Of a DNA stretch of 51,528 nucleotides, positions 43,874 through 51,528 are shown piece by piece; positions within the stretch are counted from its first letter, which is position 1; the number at the start of each line of letters is the position of its first letter. Under the pieces are notes generated by a model. It had not been told where the DNA came from. It did not search any database and worked only from the letters and a program-made list of their open reading frames with translations. The translations under genes were made by a program, and so were the position numbers. Where the stretch lies: IMG/VR virus record IMGVR_UViG_3300025789_000052, positions 1 through 51,528 of that record; one strand, 5' to 3'. The DNA comes from a virus.

Positions 43874-44785
43874 TTAAGCCGGGATAAAATCAATACCGCT
43901 TGCAGCCAGTACTCCAGTTGTGGCTGGAGCAACACCTACTAGGCCAATTGTTTGCTGAAAGGTTGTCAAATGTGCAGCAGAATTTAATAAAGCAGCTTCG
44001 TTTGTAGATCCTGTTGCTAATGCTGAAACATAAGGCAATGCTTGCGTTGGTGTTGGTGCAACACCCATTATATTTGTGTAAACATTGTTAACAAATGTAG
44101 CAAAGTCAGGGTTGGCTGTTTTGAAAGGAGTGCTGTTGACAATTGCTTGAGCAACCTGTGCGCTGGTTGTGCCACTATCTTCCATCTTGATGCCAAGACC
44201 TTCATATGTGGTACTAACAGTACCACCAAAACCTGCTGACAACAATGCATATACATCGCCAGCTGTTCCTGTAATATCAAACGCTGTGGCTTTATCTGTA
44301 AAAACTACTCTCTCATGTTGTTCCAACTTGAATGATACTGTGGTATTCAAAGTACTTGTTACATTAATAGCCTTATTAGTAGTGTCGTTAACTATTGTGT
44401 AATTGGCGCTTTTGTCATTAAATGTATATGTGTCAATACCCGATGTACCGGTTACATCAATGACTGTATTAACAATACCGTTACCAATAGCACCTACACC
44501 TGCTGTAGCAAATGTTTTAATTGTACCGCCTGTTCCAATACCTGTTACAATTACTACATCATTATTTACTGGCGCAGATCCACCGAGACTGGTGCCTGCG
44601 ATAGTAACAGTGTCACCTAGCGCATAGCCTGTACCTGCATTGGCAGTTTCAATTGCTGTTGTATAAACACCGCTGGTTTTAGTTACATCAAATTTAGCAC
44701 CTGTACCAGCACCGGTTGTGGTGCCTGTAACTGCTGTATAGGTTGCGTTGATTGGGGTTACCCCGATAGTTACTGTTGTTGTCAT
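43874..44785 (-). CDS. DUF4214-like secreted/adhesin-type protein
   Basis: 303 aa. Gly/Thr-rich repeats in the first 110 residues (TGYALGDTVTIAG, GTGGTIKTF), then EQHERVVFTDKATAFDITGTA and a C-terminal FATFVNNVYTNIMGVAPT typical of DUF4214 linkers in large bacterial surface proteins. No signal peptide; type I secretion or virion decoration are options. Unusual cargo for a phage early unit. Confidence 0.65.
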   Translation of the reverse strand: MTTTVTIGVTPINATYTAVTGTTTGAGTGAKFDVTKTSGVYTTAIETANAGTGYALGDTVTIAGTSLGGSAPVNNDVVIVTGIGTGGTIKTFATAGVGAIGNGIVNTVIDVTGTSGIDTYTFNDKSANYTIVNDTTNKAINVTSTLNTTVSFKLEQHERVVFTDKATAFDITGTAGDVYALLSAGFGGTVSTTYEGLGIKMEDSGTTSAQVAQAIVNSTPFKTANPDFATFVNNVYTNIMGVAPTPTQALPYVSALATGSTNEAALLNSAAHLTTFQQTIGLVGVAPATTGVLAASGIDFIPA

Positions 44786-44823
44786 AGTGATCCTTATAAA
44801 ATGACTTGTTTTAAGAAATTCTT

Positions 44824-44851
44824 ATTATATACTAAAAAGTATATTAGTCAA
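44824..44851 (-). promoter_or_regulatory. Sigma70-type promoter
   Basis: -35 TTGACT, 16-base spacer, -10 TATAAT, 39 bases before ATG 44785. Confidence 0.75.
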
Positions 44852-44868
44852 CATTTAAATAACTCAAA

Positions 44869-46008
44869 CTACTGTTTACGGAATATATAGATACCTTCGC
44901 TTTTGTAAGCGTTTTGTAATTTGCCGTTACCTACTCCTGGCCTTACGTTCAGCATCATTTGAACAGTTTCCACATGTTTAAATCCCAGCTTTTGACTGAG
45001 TTCTAACCAAGTATCTACAATCTTAGTCTGTGTTTTGCCAACATTGTAATCGGCAATGTTCACAGCATAAACACCGTCGTCGGCTAGACCTTTATGTAGG
45101 ATACGCAAGGTAGGCTCCACATAATGCTCAAACCATGCTTCTCTGTTTGAATAACGATTCATGCATTGTGTTGGCTCATCGCTGTAGATTTCCAAATTGA
45201 AATAAGGCGGGCTACTAAATGCTGCATCAAAATATGCTGGAATAACATTGAAGTCTTCACTGCCACAATGGTGCATTTCAAACTCAGTACCAATTACATC
45301 ATTGATCAACTCGCCCAGTGCTACTAACCCATTGTATGTTTTTGTATTTGGATCTATTCCAGTATAATGGTAACGCATACCGCTAGTCATTGCACCCAAC
45401 ATGCGGCCGCCATAACCGCTACTGAAATCCAGTACACGCCCAAACATACTTGGACATATGTATTCCCAAACGGCTGTGGCATTTAGAGGTTTGAAGTTTT
45501 GTATTGTGCCGCCGCTGACTAATTCTAAAGCACGACGGATATTAACAGGCAATACAGTTTTCTCACCCTCGTCTCTATGTTTGTAACATAATTTTATTGC
45601 ACGGCGTAATTTTTTATCATCGTTGAATCTACTGGTTAGACTTACTGTTTTACTACCAGCTGTAGTAGCTTCCTGCATATTAGGAAACCAAAAACGACTT
45701 AGTCCCAAACCAGCTGTGTTGCCTACTGGAATGGTTTTATTTTTTACTGTAGGACTACGACCTCTAAGGTTGAGTATCTGTTCTCGGCAACCATCCAGAC
45801 TATAATATGTAATTGGCAATATATCAATGCCGCGATACAAATCAAAAACATCTTGTTCTATTGCCAATTTACCTGCGTCATTTTCCTTAACCCATCGGTC
45901 TTTTGTTAGTTTCATTAAATCAGGATACACCGACTCGTATCCTGTAGATTCTAACTCAGACGATGTATAATTCCATTCGCTACAAAGATAGTTATAGTAA
46001 TTACTCAT
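44869..46008 (-). CDS. DNA methyltransferase
   Basis: 379 aa from ATG 46008 (MSNYYNYLCSEWNY). Catalytic motif SSPPYFNLE ([DNS]PPY, motif IV) and SAM-binding motif LDFSSGYGGRMLGAM (motif I) are clear, order I-IV as in beta/gamma class N6-adenine or N4-cytosine methylases. Ends an operon with a GIY-YIG-like and a ParB-like gene. Confidence 0.85.
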   Translation of the reverse strand: MSNYYNYLCSEWNYTSSELESTGYESVYPDLMKLTKDRWVKENDAGKLAIEQDVFDLYRGIDILPITYYSLDGCREQILNLRGRSPTVKNKTIPVGNTAGLGLSRFWFPNMQEATTAGSKTVSLTSRFNDDKKLRRAIKLCYKHRDEGEKTVLPVNIRRALELVSGGTIQNFKPLNATAVWEYICPSMFGRVLDFSSGYGGRMLGAMTSGMRYHYTGIDPNTKTYNGLVALGELINDVIGTEFEMHHCGSEDFNVIPAYFDAAFSSPPYFNLEIYSDEPTQCMNRYSNREAWFEHYVEPTLRILHKGLADDGVYAVNIADYNVGKTQTKIVDTWLELSQKLGFKHVETVQMMLNVRPGVGNGKLQNAYKSEGIYIFRKQ

Positions 46009-46420
46009 CAAATGGTCGGTTTTGTTCATACCACTCTGCAAGTTTTTCGCATAGTGGCATTGTTAGTGGCAAAAATTCCACAGGAGCATCTATGAATTTA
46101 AGATAGTGTTCATCACGCAGTTCATCAATAAATGCCAACATTTCATCCAATGTGATTTCGCAGATCCACTCACTGAGTCCTGCTTCTGCACTTTGTATTT
46201 TATCTTTGAAGTGACGTTTGAATTGTTTTTCGGCAATACGAATTTGATTCTCATCGCCGATCCACACACGGATAAAACTTTCTTCCCAAACAGGACCTAC
46301 AGCATTTTGATATGTTGCAAGTCGTGTACGGGTTTTTAGCAAAGCCGCGATGCCTACTTTGAAATGCCGGGGATCGGTGACCCCTGGACATTTTTTAAAA
46401 TAAAGAGTATAATCTTTCAT
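46001..46420 (-). CDS. GIY-YIG-like nuclease domain protein
   Basis: 139 aa. YTLYFKKCPGVTDPRHFKVG then TRTRLATYQNAVG fits a T5orf172/GIY-YIG type domain (aromatic strand, KVGI, R, YQ spacing). Coupled to the ParB-like and methylase genes by short overlaps. Endonuclease activity unproven. Confidence 0.6.
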   Translation of the reverse strand: MKDYTLYFKKCPGVTDPRHFKVGIAALLKTRTRLATYQNAVGPVWEESFIRVWIGDENQIRIAEKQFKRHFKDKIQSAEAGLSEWICEITLDEMLAFIDELRDEHYLKFIDAPVEFLPLTMPLCEKLAEWYEQNRPFDE

Positions 46421-47523
46421 TTTACGTCGTAAGAACTTTCAGGTTGTGAAAGTTTGTAGCCGCCTTTGCCGTGTTTGAGGTAAGTTAGAATCAAACCACT
46501 TGTAACAACTTCTGGATGTCCAGCAAGCGATCCAAAATGTTTAATGTACTGTGCCTTAAAGCCGCTGGTTTCATCATGAACTGCTTCAGCAGGTCCATAT
46601 TTCTTTTTCAGTATTGTTCCAAGCTCGTCATCAAATGCTTGCGGAAGTAATACTCCAGTTTGCACTTCTGTTTGTTGATACAGTCGAGCCATACCTAACA
46701 TTACAATCGCACGAATTTCTTCTTTAGGCCAAGTAGTTCGGTGGAACTTTAATGCACGAGCAAGATACACACCTTTAATGCCACTACTTGCTTGTACTAG
46801 ATTATAAGCACCATACAAGTGCTCAATGTGACTAATGTCACCAGGTTTTGAACTTGCACGTTTGATTGTAACATCGTTTGCATCACAGATACTTTGAACA
46901 ATAATACTTTCGTGTTCGCCGCATTCAACTGACACCATATGCTCATCATAACGACTCACTGGACGCTTATTCTTTTTATTAATTGTAAGGAAACTACGAC
47001 CTGCATGTAACACAAGAATCTTTGTGGCTTCTTCGATACTGTGCTCATCGTCGATTTCAGCTTCTGTAAACCAAACTGGAATATGACTCCATCCCATTCT
47101 TTCGCATACTTGACGTGTATGGTTGCCATCCCACAACAAATATTTTCCTGTGCTTGGATCTTTTACAGCACATGGAACAATAATCATGTCAGGTTGAAAA
47201 TCTGGTTCAATCTTTGCACAATGATTTGGTGCAATGTCACGCTGAAAACGTGGGTCAATACCTACGTCATCAATTGGTGCCCATGCAAATTGCGGGACAC
47301 GAAGTTTCCTAGGATCAACACTGCCCCGTGGCAAAGTGGGCACACCTAATACTGCATTAACAGCATCTGTGATGTCTTTGCTAGGAATAATACCGTCAGC
47401 ATAATTGAGAGCCATTGTGCGCAAATCAATTGCGGCATCTTCCATATCAAAATGAATTTGGTAATTTGCCAAAAAATTTCGAATACGTTGCTCTTTCAGT
47501 TTAGTTTTGGATACTGTAGCCAT
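46417..47523 (-). CDS. ParB/sulfiredoxin-domain protein
   Basis: 368 aa from ATG 47523 (MATVSKTKLKEQRIRNFL). Central DPRFQRDIAPNH and YLLWDGNHTRQVCERMGW give the ParB N-terminal CTPase/nuclease-like pattern (GNHR box variant GNHT). C-terminal part unique. With methylase and GIY-YIG partner resembles phage DNA-modification modules. Confidence 0.8.
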   Translation of the reverse strand: MATVSKTKLKEQRIRNFLANYQIHFDMEDAAIDLRTMALNYADGIIPSKDITDAVNAVLGVPTLPRGSVDPRKLRVPQFAWAPIDDVGIDPRFQRDIAPNHCAKIEPDFQPDMIIVPCAVKDPSTGKYLLWDGNHTRQVCERMGWSHIPVWFTEAEIDDEHSIEEATKILVLHAGRSFLTINKKNKRPVSRYDEHMVSVECGEHESIIVQSICDANDVTIKRASSKPGDISHIEHLYGAYNLVQASSGIKGVYLARALKFHRTTWPKEEIRAIVMLGMARLYQQTEVQTGVLLPQAFDDELGTILKKKYGPAEAVHDETSGFKAQYIKHFGSLAGHPEVVTSGLILTYLKHGKGGYKLSQPESSYDVK

Positions 47524-47560
47524 ATTTGTGTCTTTCTGTGTTGTGTTTAAAACAGTTACT

Positions 47561-47589
47561 ATTATAACGCCAATCATAACAGTTGTCAA
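47561..47589 (-). promoter_or_regulatory. Sigma70-type promoter for ParB-methylase operon
   Basis: -35 TTGACA, 17 bases, -10 TATAAT, 38 bases before ATG 47523. Confidence 0.9.
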
Positions 47590-47590
47590 C

Positions 47591-47619
47591 CATAAAAATG
47601 GCTACCGAAGTAGCCATTT
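47591..47619 (-). terminator. Intrinsic terminator with UUCG loop
   Basis: AAATGGCTAC-TTCG-GTAGCCATTT then TTA; ends the tmRNA transcript on the minus strand. Confidence 0.9.
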
Positions 47620-47639
47620 GGTTAAGTTGGGTGATAAGG

Positions 47640-47946
47640 ATTAACCAATCCTCACGAGGGCAGTTTTTTAGGCTGCGATTGCAAATTCTGCATCATCGTT
47701 CATTGCTGAAACGCTGACTGGAACTTGGAAATACTCGAATGTAGATGCTTTTGCATTTACTAATTTTGCTTGATTTACGGTCATCGCCTACCGAGTTGCC
47801 GTCTCTACTATCTAGCCCAATCGATTACCGGAGCATCCCCACCTAAATATACACCATACACTTAGGTGGAGATGAGGGGATTCGAACCCCTGTCTTGAAC
47901 TCCTTCGCTTTGAAGGGATTACAACTATAACGCTTATTATAGCGTC
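47640..47946 (-). ncRNA. ssrA: Two-piece (permuted) tmRNA
   Basis: Minus-strand order: T-arm GGGG-TTCGAAT-CCCC, acceptor 3' strand CATCTCC, intervening loop (about 24 bases, TTAGG/CCTAA pairs), acceptor 5' strand GGGGATG at 47840, then GGTAATCGATTGGG and the tag reading frame. Resume codon GCA at 47754 (context AATTAGTAAAT-GCA like bacterial tmRNAs), 28-residue tag starting AKASTFEYFQVPV and ending NDDAEFAIAA, stop at 47668. Late box GATAAATA upstream (47951-47958). Confidence 0.82.
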
Positions 47947-47950
47947 TTTG

Positions 47951-47958
47951 TATTTATC
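47951..47958 (-). promoter_or_regulatory. T4-type late promoter box before tmRNA
   Basis: GATAAATA, about 5 bases before the presumed 5' end of the tmRNA precursor. Confidence 0.55.
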
Positions 47959-47983
47959 ATACAAGTATTTTGGTAAAAAAGAA

Positions 47984-47991
47984 TATAAATA
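47984..47991 (+). promoter_or_regulatory. T4-type late promoter box (consensus)
   Basis: TATAAATA on the plus strand, 31 bases before ATG 48023, with GGGAG ribosome site between them. Confidence 0.75.
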
Positions 47992-48022
47992 CTAGTACAT
48001 TAAACAAGCCGGGAGCGAATCA

Positions 48023-48613
48023 ATGGCCTTATTAGACTCAATGTTGAACCTAATCAACAAACAACCAAAAGATCCCAACGAACCAAAACCTCCAGTAGGT
48101 AGTCGTAGCGAACGTGAAGCTAAATTGAAAGACAAAGCAGGTATGGTAATCTCTGTATTTGCATTGTTATTAGCAGTTAACAGCTGGTACGGCGGCACAC
48201 TCAGCAGTAAGGTATTGAACAACACTATTGCTTCCAACAATGTTTGGGCATTTTACCAAGCTAAAAGTATTAAACAAACTCTAGCCGAGCAAAGCCTCGA
48301 CGATGCTACATATCGTAACGAAAAAGATAAAATGGCTAAACTACAAGCCAAAATTGATCGTTATGAAAGCGATCCTACTACAGGCGAAGGCAAGAAAGAA
48401 TTAATGGCCAAAGCTAAAAAGTTAGAAGAAGAACGCGATGAAGCTAAAAAGCGTAGCCCGTGGATCGGTTATGCAAGTACAATGTATCAGTTAAGCATTG
48501 TTGTCCTTTCAGCAAGTATTTTAGCTGTTAGTATGTCAATGTTCTGGGGAAGTTTCTTTGTTGCTGGATTAGGCTTACTATTATCAGCACAAGGCGTATT
48601 CCTCTGGTTTTAA
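48023..48613 (+). CDS. DUF4337-like membrane protein
   Basis: 196 aa. Transmembrane helices at about residues 40-57 and near the C-terminus (LSIVVLSASILAVSMSMFWG, FFVAGLGLLLSAQGVFLWF), with a charged coiled-coil between (KLEEERDEAKK). Matches DUF4337 membrane proteins by layout. Late gene; might be a structural or host-membrane protein. Confidence 0.7.
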   Translation: MALLDSMLNLINKQPKDPNEPKPPVGSRSEREAKLKDKAGMVISVFALLLAVNSWYGGTLSSKVLNNTIASNNVWAFYQAKSIKQTLAEQSLDDATYRNEKDKMAKLQAKIDRYESDPTTGEGKKELMAKAKKLEEERDEAKKRSPWIGYASTMYQLSIVVLSASILAVSMSMFWGSFFVAGLGLLLSAQGVFLWF

Positions 48614-48630
48614 ACTACAGTTCGTAGTTT
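48612..48630 (+). other. Intergenic hairpin
   Basis: AAACTAC-AGTTC-GTAGTTT, 7-bp stem right after the stop codon of the 48023 gene; no U-run, likely mRNA stabiliser. Confidence 0.5.
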
Positions 48631-48654
48631 AACTACGGATCATGGAGCGGCATC

Positions 48655-49473
48655 ATGGATCCAATTACCCTATTTGCAATGGCAAATGCCGCTGTTTCAG
48701 CGGTAAAGAAAGGGTGTCAGCTTTATAAAGACATCAAGGGTGCAGCTGGTGATATCAAAGGCGTACTTAAGGATCTTGACGAACAGTTTGCCAATAATCA
48801 CAAAGATAAACCTGCTACTGTAGCACAGAAAAATGCCTACATAGAAGAAAAAAATCGTGTAATTGAACTGAACAAAAAGCAAGGTGAAACAGCCGGCATT
48901 TATCAAGAGCTGGCCAATTATCTTGGCGACTTCTTTGACAACATGAACAAGTGCATGGCTGTAATCGAAGAAGAAGAACGCAAGAATCGTGAAGAAATAT
49001 ACGAAGGAGAAGAAAGTCTAGGTCGTCGTGCTTTACAATTGGTTATAATGAAAAAACAACTTGAACAGATGAAAGTCGAGTTGCGTGAGATGATGGTTTA
49101 CCAAGCTCCTCCTGAGTTGGGTGCACTATGGACCGATGTTAGTGAAATGATGAAGGAAATGGGGGCACAACAAAAAGTTCTTCTTACTAAAAAAATGCGA
49201 GCAGACGAAGTAATTGCTAAAAGACGCAGAGCCATGATGAAACAACTTCGAGATGAAGCATGGGCAGGAGCCGCCATATTAGTTTTTATGTTTGTATTTG
49301 CAGGAATGATGGCAGTAGTAATAAATGATAGAATCAAAAAATATCCAGAATTGGGCAGAGACATTGTACCTCATGTTAGTGATGAATACAAAGCCTCTAG
49401 AGAAGATCATAAAAAAGAAAAATTGTTAAATATGATTGAACGACACAAAGACGAATTACAAGATTCACCTTAG
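48655..49473 (+). CDS. Coiled-coil protein with one transmembrane helix
   Basis: 272 aa. N-terminal helical MDPITLFAMANAAVSAVKKG, long charged coiled coil (residues 90-200), one transmembrane helix AWAGAAILVFMFVFAGMMAV and a short C-terminal tail. Known as unassigned late proteins in T4-type aquatic phages. Possibly spanin/virion-associated; not shown. Confidence 0.7.
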   Translation: MDPITLFAMANAAVSAVKKGCQLYKDIKGAAGDIKGVLKDLDEQFANNHKDKPATVAQKNAYIEEKNRVIELNKKQGETAGIYQELANYLGDFFDNMNKCMAVIEEEERKNREEIYEGEESLGRRALQLVIMKKQLEQMKVELREMMVYQAPPELGALWTDVSEMMKEMGAQQKVLLTKKMRADEVIAKRRRAMMKQLRDEAWAGAAILVFMFVFAGMMAVVINDRIKKYPELGRDIVPHVSDEYKASREDHKKEKLLNMIERHKDELQDSP

Positions 49474-49476
49474 GAC

Positions 49477-49545
49477 CGGTACTCGTTACCGTGGTGATAG
49501 GCGGGTGCTGCCTTGGTAATCCGATTCGCTACCGGAACCCTAAAA
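49477..49545 (+). other. Nested hairpin structure between late genes
   Basis: Three nested stems: CCGGTA/TACCGG, TTACC/GGTAA, AGGC-GGGTGCT-GCCT. In the gap between two late genes; may be a terminator-like pause, RNA stabiliser or ncRNA. No U-run directly after. Confidence 0.55.
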
Positions 49546-49617
49546 CGACCAATTTCTATTGTAATCTTAATGTAGTAGTTTAATGGCTAAATACCTAGAT
49601 AACAGTAGCGAGAAACC

Positions 49618-50670
49618 ATGTCCCGAGTCCTATTCCTTTTAAAACGTCGAGAAGACTATAATGCCATAACACATAGCCATGTGGGTATGAGCACAGGCTT
49701 ATATAACAGCGCAAAATTCATGAATGATATGTTAGTGCAAAACGGCATTGAAAGTCATTTAGAAGTTGTAGCAGATTATAATCGTATAGATAAACAATGT
49801 TGGTTATATAGACCAACGCATTGTATCATTGAAGCCATTTGGGTGGTTCCACAAAAATTTACCGAGCTAGCCAGATTACATCCTAATATTACATGGGTGA
49901 TCCGTGTGCATAGTGAAATGCCGTTTTTGGCCGGCGAAGGCAGAGCTTTAGACTGGATTGCAGACTACACAGACAATAAGAATGTTGTGCTAGCAATCAA
50001 TGCACCTCGTATGCTTGGTGAACTTAGAACATTTTTACAGCATAGAAACAGTTGGTCTGATGCTGAAACTGAACGTCGTGTAATTTATCTTCCTAACTTT
50101 TATCCGCAGACTTATAAAACTAAAAAGTTTAACCGTGATAAAGATACAATAGACATTGGCTGTTTTGGAGCTATTCGTCCATTAAAAAATCATTTGTTGC
50201 AGGCGTTTGCAGCCATAGGATTTGCTAATGAAATTGGTAAAAAATTAAGATTTCACGTTAATGCTGGACGTATTGAAATGCAGGGACAACCTGCTATTAA
50301 TAATCTTAAAAATGTATTTCAGCAAATACATGGTAAGGGACACGAACTAGTAAATCATTCATGGCGTCCTCGTGAAGAATTTCTAGAGTTGTGTAGTGAA
50401 ATGGATATTGGATTACAAGTTAGTTTTAGCGAAACATTTAATATCGTAGGAGCTGATATTATAAGCCAAGGTGTTCCTCTAATAGGAACCGCTAACGAAA
50501 TTCCATGGGCTGTACATGCATTTTGTGCAGATCCTACAACTAGCACTGATATAATTAAAAAATTACATTTTGCTTATAACTGGCCCCAGTTAAACGTTCG
50601 TACACAACAGTGGAGTCTTACGAACTATACTAACAAAACCGCTAAGATTTGGACTAAATACTTCAGTTAA
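49618..50670 (+). CDS. GT-B-fold glycosyltransferase (GT4-like)
   Basis: 350 aa. N-terminal MSRVLFLLKRREDYNAITHS with GMSTGLYNSAKFM, C-terminal DIGCFGAIRPLKNHL and GLQVSFSETFNIVGADIIS then GVPLIGT fit the second Rossmann domain with the Glu-rich donor-sugar site (SFSETF) of GT4 enzymes. Could glycosylate phage DNA, virion protein or host LPS. Late box TAAATA 25 bases upstream. Confidence 0.8.
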   Translation: MSRVLFLLKRREDYNAITHSHVGMSTGLYNSAKFMNDMLVQNGIESHLEVVADYNRIDKQCWLYRPTHCIIEAIWVVPQKFTELARLHPNITWVIRVHSEMPFLAGEGRALDWIADYTDNKNVVLAINAPRMLGELRTFLQHRNSWSDAETERRVIYLPNFYPQTYKTKKFNRDKDTIDIGCFGAIRPLKNHLLQAFAAIGFANEIGKKLRFHVNAGRIEMQGQPAINNLKNVFQQIHGKGHELVNHSWRPREEFLELCSEMDIGLQVSFSETFNIVGADIISQGVPLIGTANEIPWAVHAFCADPTTSTDIIKKLHFAYNWPQLNVRTQQWSLTNYTNKTAKIWTKYFS

Positions 50671-50680
50671 GGAGACATTC

Positions 50681-51043
50681 ATGGGCAACAAGCACAGAGT
50701 TAAAACACATCGTTGGGAACGCGGTGTATTACAAACACTAGAACACTGGTTCGACTCGTTGGAAGAAGCACAATTATTTTCAGGCAATGTAAATGCACAT
50801 GCTGTAAAAGTGTATAATCCAGATGGCGAAATCATTGAATCTAGAACAATGGGTACATTACCAGAACAAATCAATGTAAGAAAACTTCCACAAAATGAAG
50901 ATATTTCAGTTGATTTAGATGATGACGAAGATGATGGATATTCTTATCCAGATGATGAAGACGATGAAGATGACGGTTATTCATACCCGGATGATGAAGA
51001 TGACGGTTATTCATACCCGGATGATGAAGACGACGATCTTTAA
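50681..51043 (+). CDS. Acidic tandem-repeat protein
   Basis: 120 aa. N-terminal globular 75 residues, then at least three copies of a 10-14 residue acidic repeat (DGYSYPDDEDD) ending in EDDDL. At DNA level 30-base units at 50971-51000 and 51001-51030 are identical. Similar acidic tails occur in scaffolding or DNA-mimic proteins. Slippage-prone. Confidence 0.75.
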   Translation: MGNKHRVKTHRWERGVLQTLEHWFDSLEEAQLFSGNVNAHAVKVYNPDGEIIESRTMGTLPEQINVRKLPQNEDISVDLDDDEDDGYSYPDDEDDEDDGYSYPDDEDDGYSYPDDEDDDL

Positions 51044-51068
51044 TTAGTCGGTTACCCAGGAGCGAAAA

Positions 51069-51347
51069 ATGGGTGAATTTTTTAAACTAGTGGGCGAACT
51101 AGGATTTCCTATAGCCGGCGCCATGGCAGCTGGCTATTTTGTTTTCCTTACACTAAAATTTATTCTGGCTGGAGTGACCAGTAGTGTAACTGGCATGGGC
51201 GGAATTATTAAAGGTCTAGACAGTCGTGTAGACACCATGACAAACCAATTACAACGTATTGATGTTAAAGTTAGTCATGCGTTGGGCTTACAACCAGATT
51301 ACGATCGTATAGCTCGTGCTGAACAAGCAGATCAAAGGAAAGACTAA
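51069..51347 (+). CDS. Holin-like small membrane protein
   Basis: 92 aa. One transmembrane segment (about residues 10-33, FPIAGAMAAGYFVFLTLKF), then a coiled-coil tail (RVDTMTNQLQRIDVKVS), the layout of small phage holins of the BhlA/YvrJ type. Short cytoplasmic N-terminus. Activity unproven. Confidence 0.6.
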   Translation: MGEFFKLVGELGFPIAGAMAAGYFVFLTLKFILAGVTSSVTGMGGIIKGLDSRVDTMTNQLQRIDVKVSHALGLQPDYDRIARAEQADQRKD

Positions 51348-51528
51348 TGTTACACATTGACTATGTGTGGGATCTTAGAGAAGATGGTATTCTGCTTGAC
51401 AAAGAACTTAAGACAGCAAGATTAGGTTGGGAAGACGGCGATGTTTTTAAATTAGTCACAGTTAATGGGCGTAGAAAATTAGTTAAAATGGAAGAAGTAG
51501 AAGCTTTTGCTAGAGGACATAAGGTAAA
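51347..51528 (+). CDS. Conserved late phage protein (5' part)
   Basis: First 60 codons only; gene runs off the right edge. MLHIDYVWDLREDGILLDKE then ARLGWEDGDVFKL and LVKMEEVEAFARGH match a small late protein present in many T4-type phages. TAATG overlap with the holin-like gene. Confidence 0.7.
   Translation, partial: MLHIDYVWDLREDGILLDKELKTARLGWEDGDVFKLVTVNGRRKLVKMEEVEAFARGHKV

Noticed and set aside
44042-44627. Plus-strand ORFs within the DUF4214-like gene
   Set aside because: Low-complexity Gly/Thr coding yields long open antisense frames; no start signals.
47668-47784. Independent 38-aa protein gene starting at ATG 47784
   Set aside because: It overlaps the tmRNA tag and pseudoknot area, has no ribosome-binding site, and the strong tmRNA structure explains the frame; kept as an option in the finding.
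48697-48906. Minus-strand ORFs inside the late genes (48697-48906, 49098-49364)
   Set aside because: Antisense shadows of well-formed coiled-coil/membrane genes with good ribosome sites.
1-51528. Prophage or bacterial chromosome segment
   Set aside because: No integrase, rRNA, or host housekeeping operons; uniform phage-type gene packing and T4-type late boxes instead.

Overview
The window looks like the accessory and early/late boundary region of a large T4-type (tailed, lytic) phage of a Gram-negative, probably aquatic, host. Evidence: tightly packed small genes with ATGA/TAATG overlaps; strong host-type promoters (TTGACN-17-TAYAAT) almost only on the minus strand; T4-like late-promoter boxes (NATAAATA); 37 tRNA genes or tRNA-like genes covering all 20 amino acids; a permuted tmRNA; lipoproteins and an outer-membrane barrel that need a Gram-negative envelope; and no integrase, rRNA or host housekeeping operon. 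Genes are AT-rich. The host cannot be named from sequence alone.

Layout. 1-8.9 kb (minus strand): short early-type genes, including several lipoproteins (one entericidin-like), two phosphatase/metalloprotease-like proteins, a phage translation initiation factor IF-1 and an AbrB-like protein. 9-21.3 kb: a biosynthetic island of 2OG-Fe(II) oxygenase-like proteins, three PP-loop ATP-pyrophosphatase (asparagine-synthase-like) proteins, GNAT acetyltransferases and a membrane fatty-acid desaturase; its core is a ten-gene plus-strand operon (12.8-19.6 kb). 21.3-24.9 kb: minus-strand early-type genes (phosphoesterase, tyrosine phosphatase, polynucleotide-kinase-like, metallopeptidase). 24.9-35.6 kb: FAD tryptophan-halogenase-like protein, RNA polymerase omega subunit, deoxyribonucleotidase, parvulin, B12-type radical SAM protein and more oxygenases, each interleaved with tRNA genes. 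35.9-41 kb: a Ro60/TROVE-like protein followed by a dense tRNA array that also contains a family of structured RNAs. 41.3-47.5 kb: kinase/nucleotidyltransferase fusion, rubredoxin and rubrerythrin, outer-membrane barrel, DUF4214-like protein and a ParB-GIY-YIG-methylase operon. 47.6-47.95 kb: permuted tmRNA. 48-51.5 kb (plus strand): membrane/coiled-coil proteins, a glycosyltransferase, an acidic repeat protein and a holin-like protein, likely late genes.

How it may work together. The phage appears to bring its own translation support (IF-1, all-amino-acid tRNA set, tmRNA) and an RNAP omega subunit. Two things deserve most attention. First, next to the Ro60-like gene there are at least six RNAs that share a terminal stem (5' AGRATNNNNACAGCAA, 3' complement) and whose inserts range from about 25 nt to about 190 nt; one insert is a complete, circularly permuted tRNA-Cys-like sequence with a loop-capped acceptor stem. 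This looks like a Y RNA-type family partnered with the TROVE protein. Second, 14 oxygenase-like proteins with amide-forming, acetylating, desaturating, halogenase-like and radical-SAM proteins look like an uncharacterised phage-borne modification or biosynthesis system, and several of these genes have a late box only 4-5 nt before the start codon, suggesting leaderless late mRNAs. All functional calls come from reading motifs by eye; no database search was possible.
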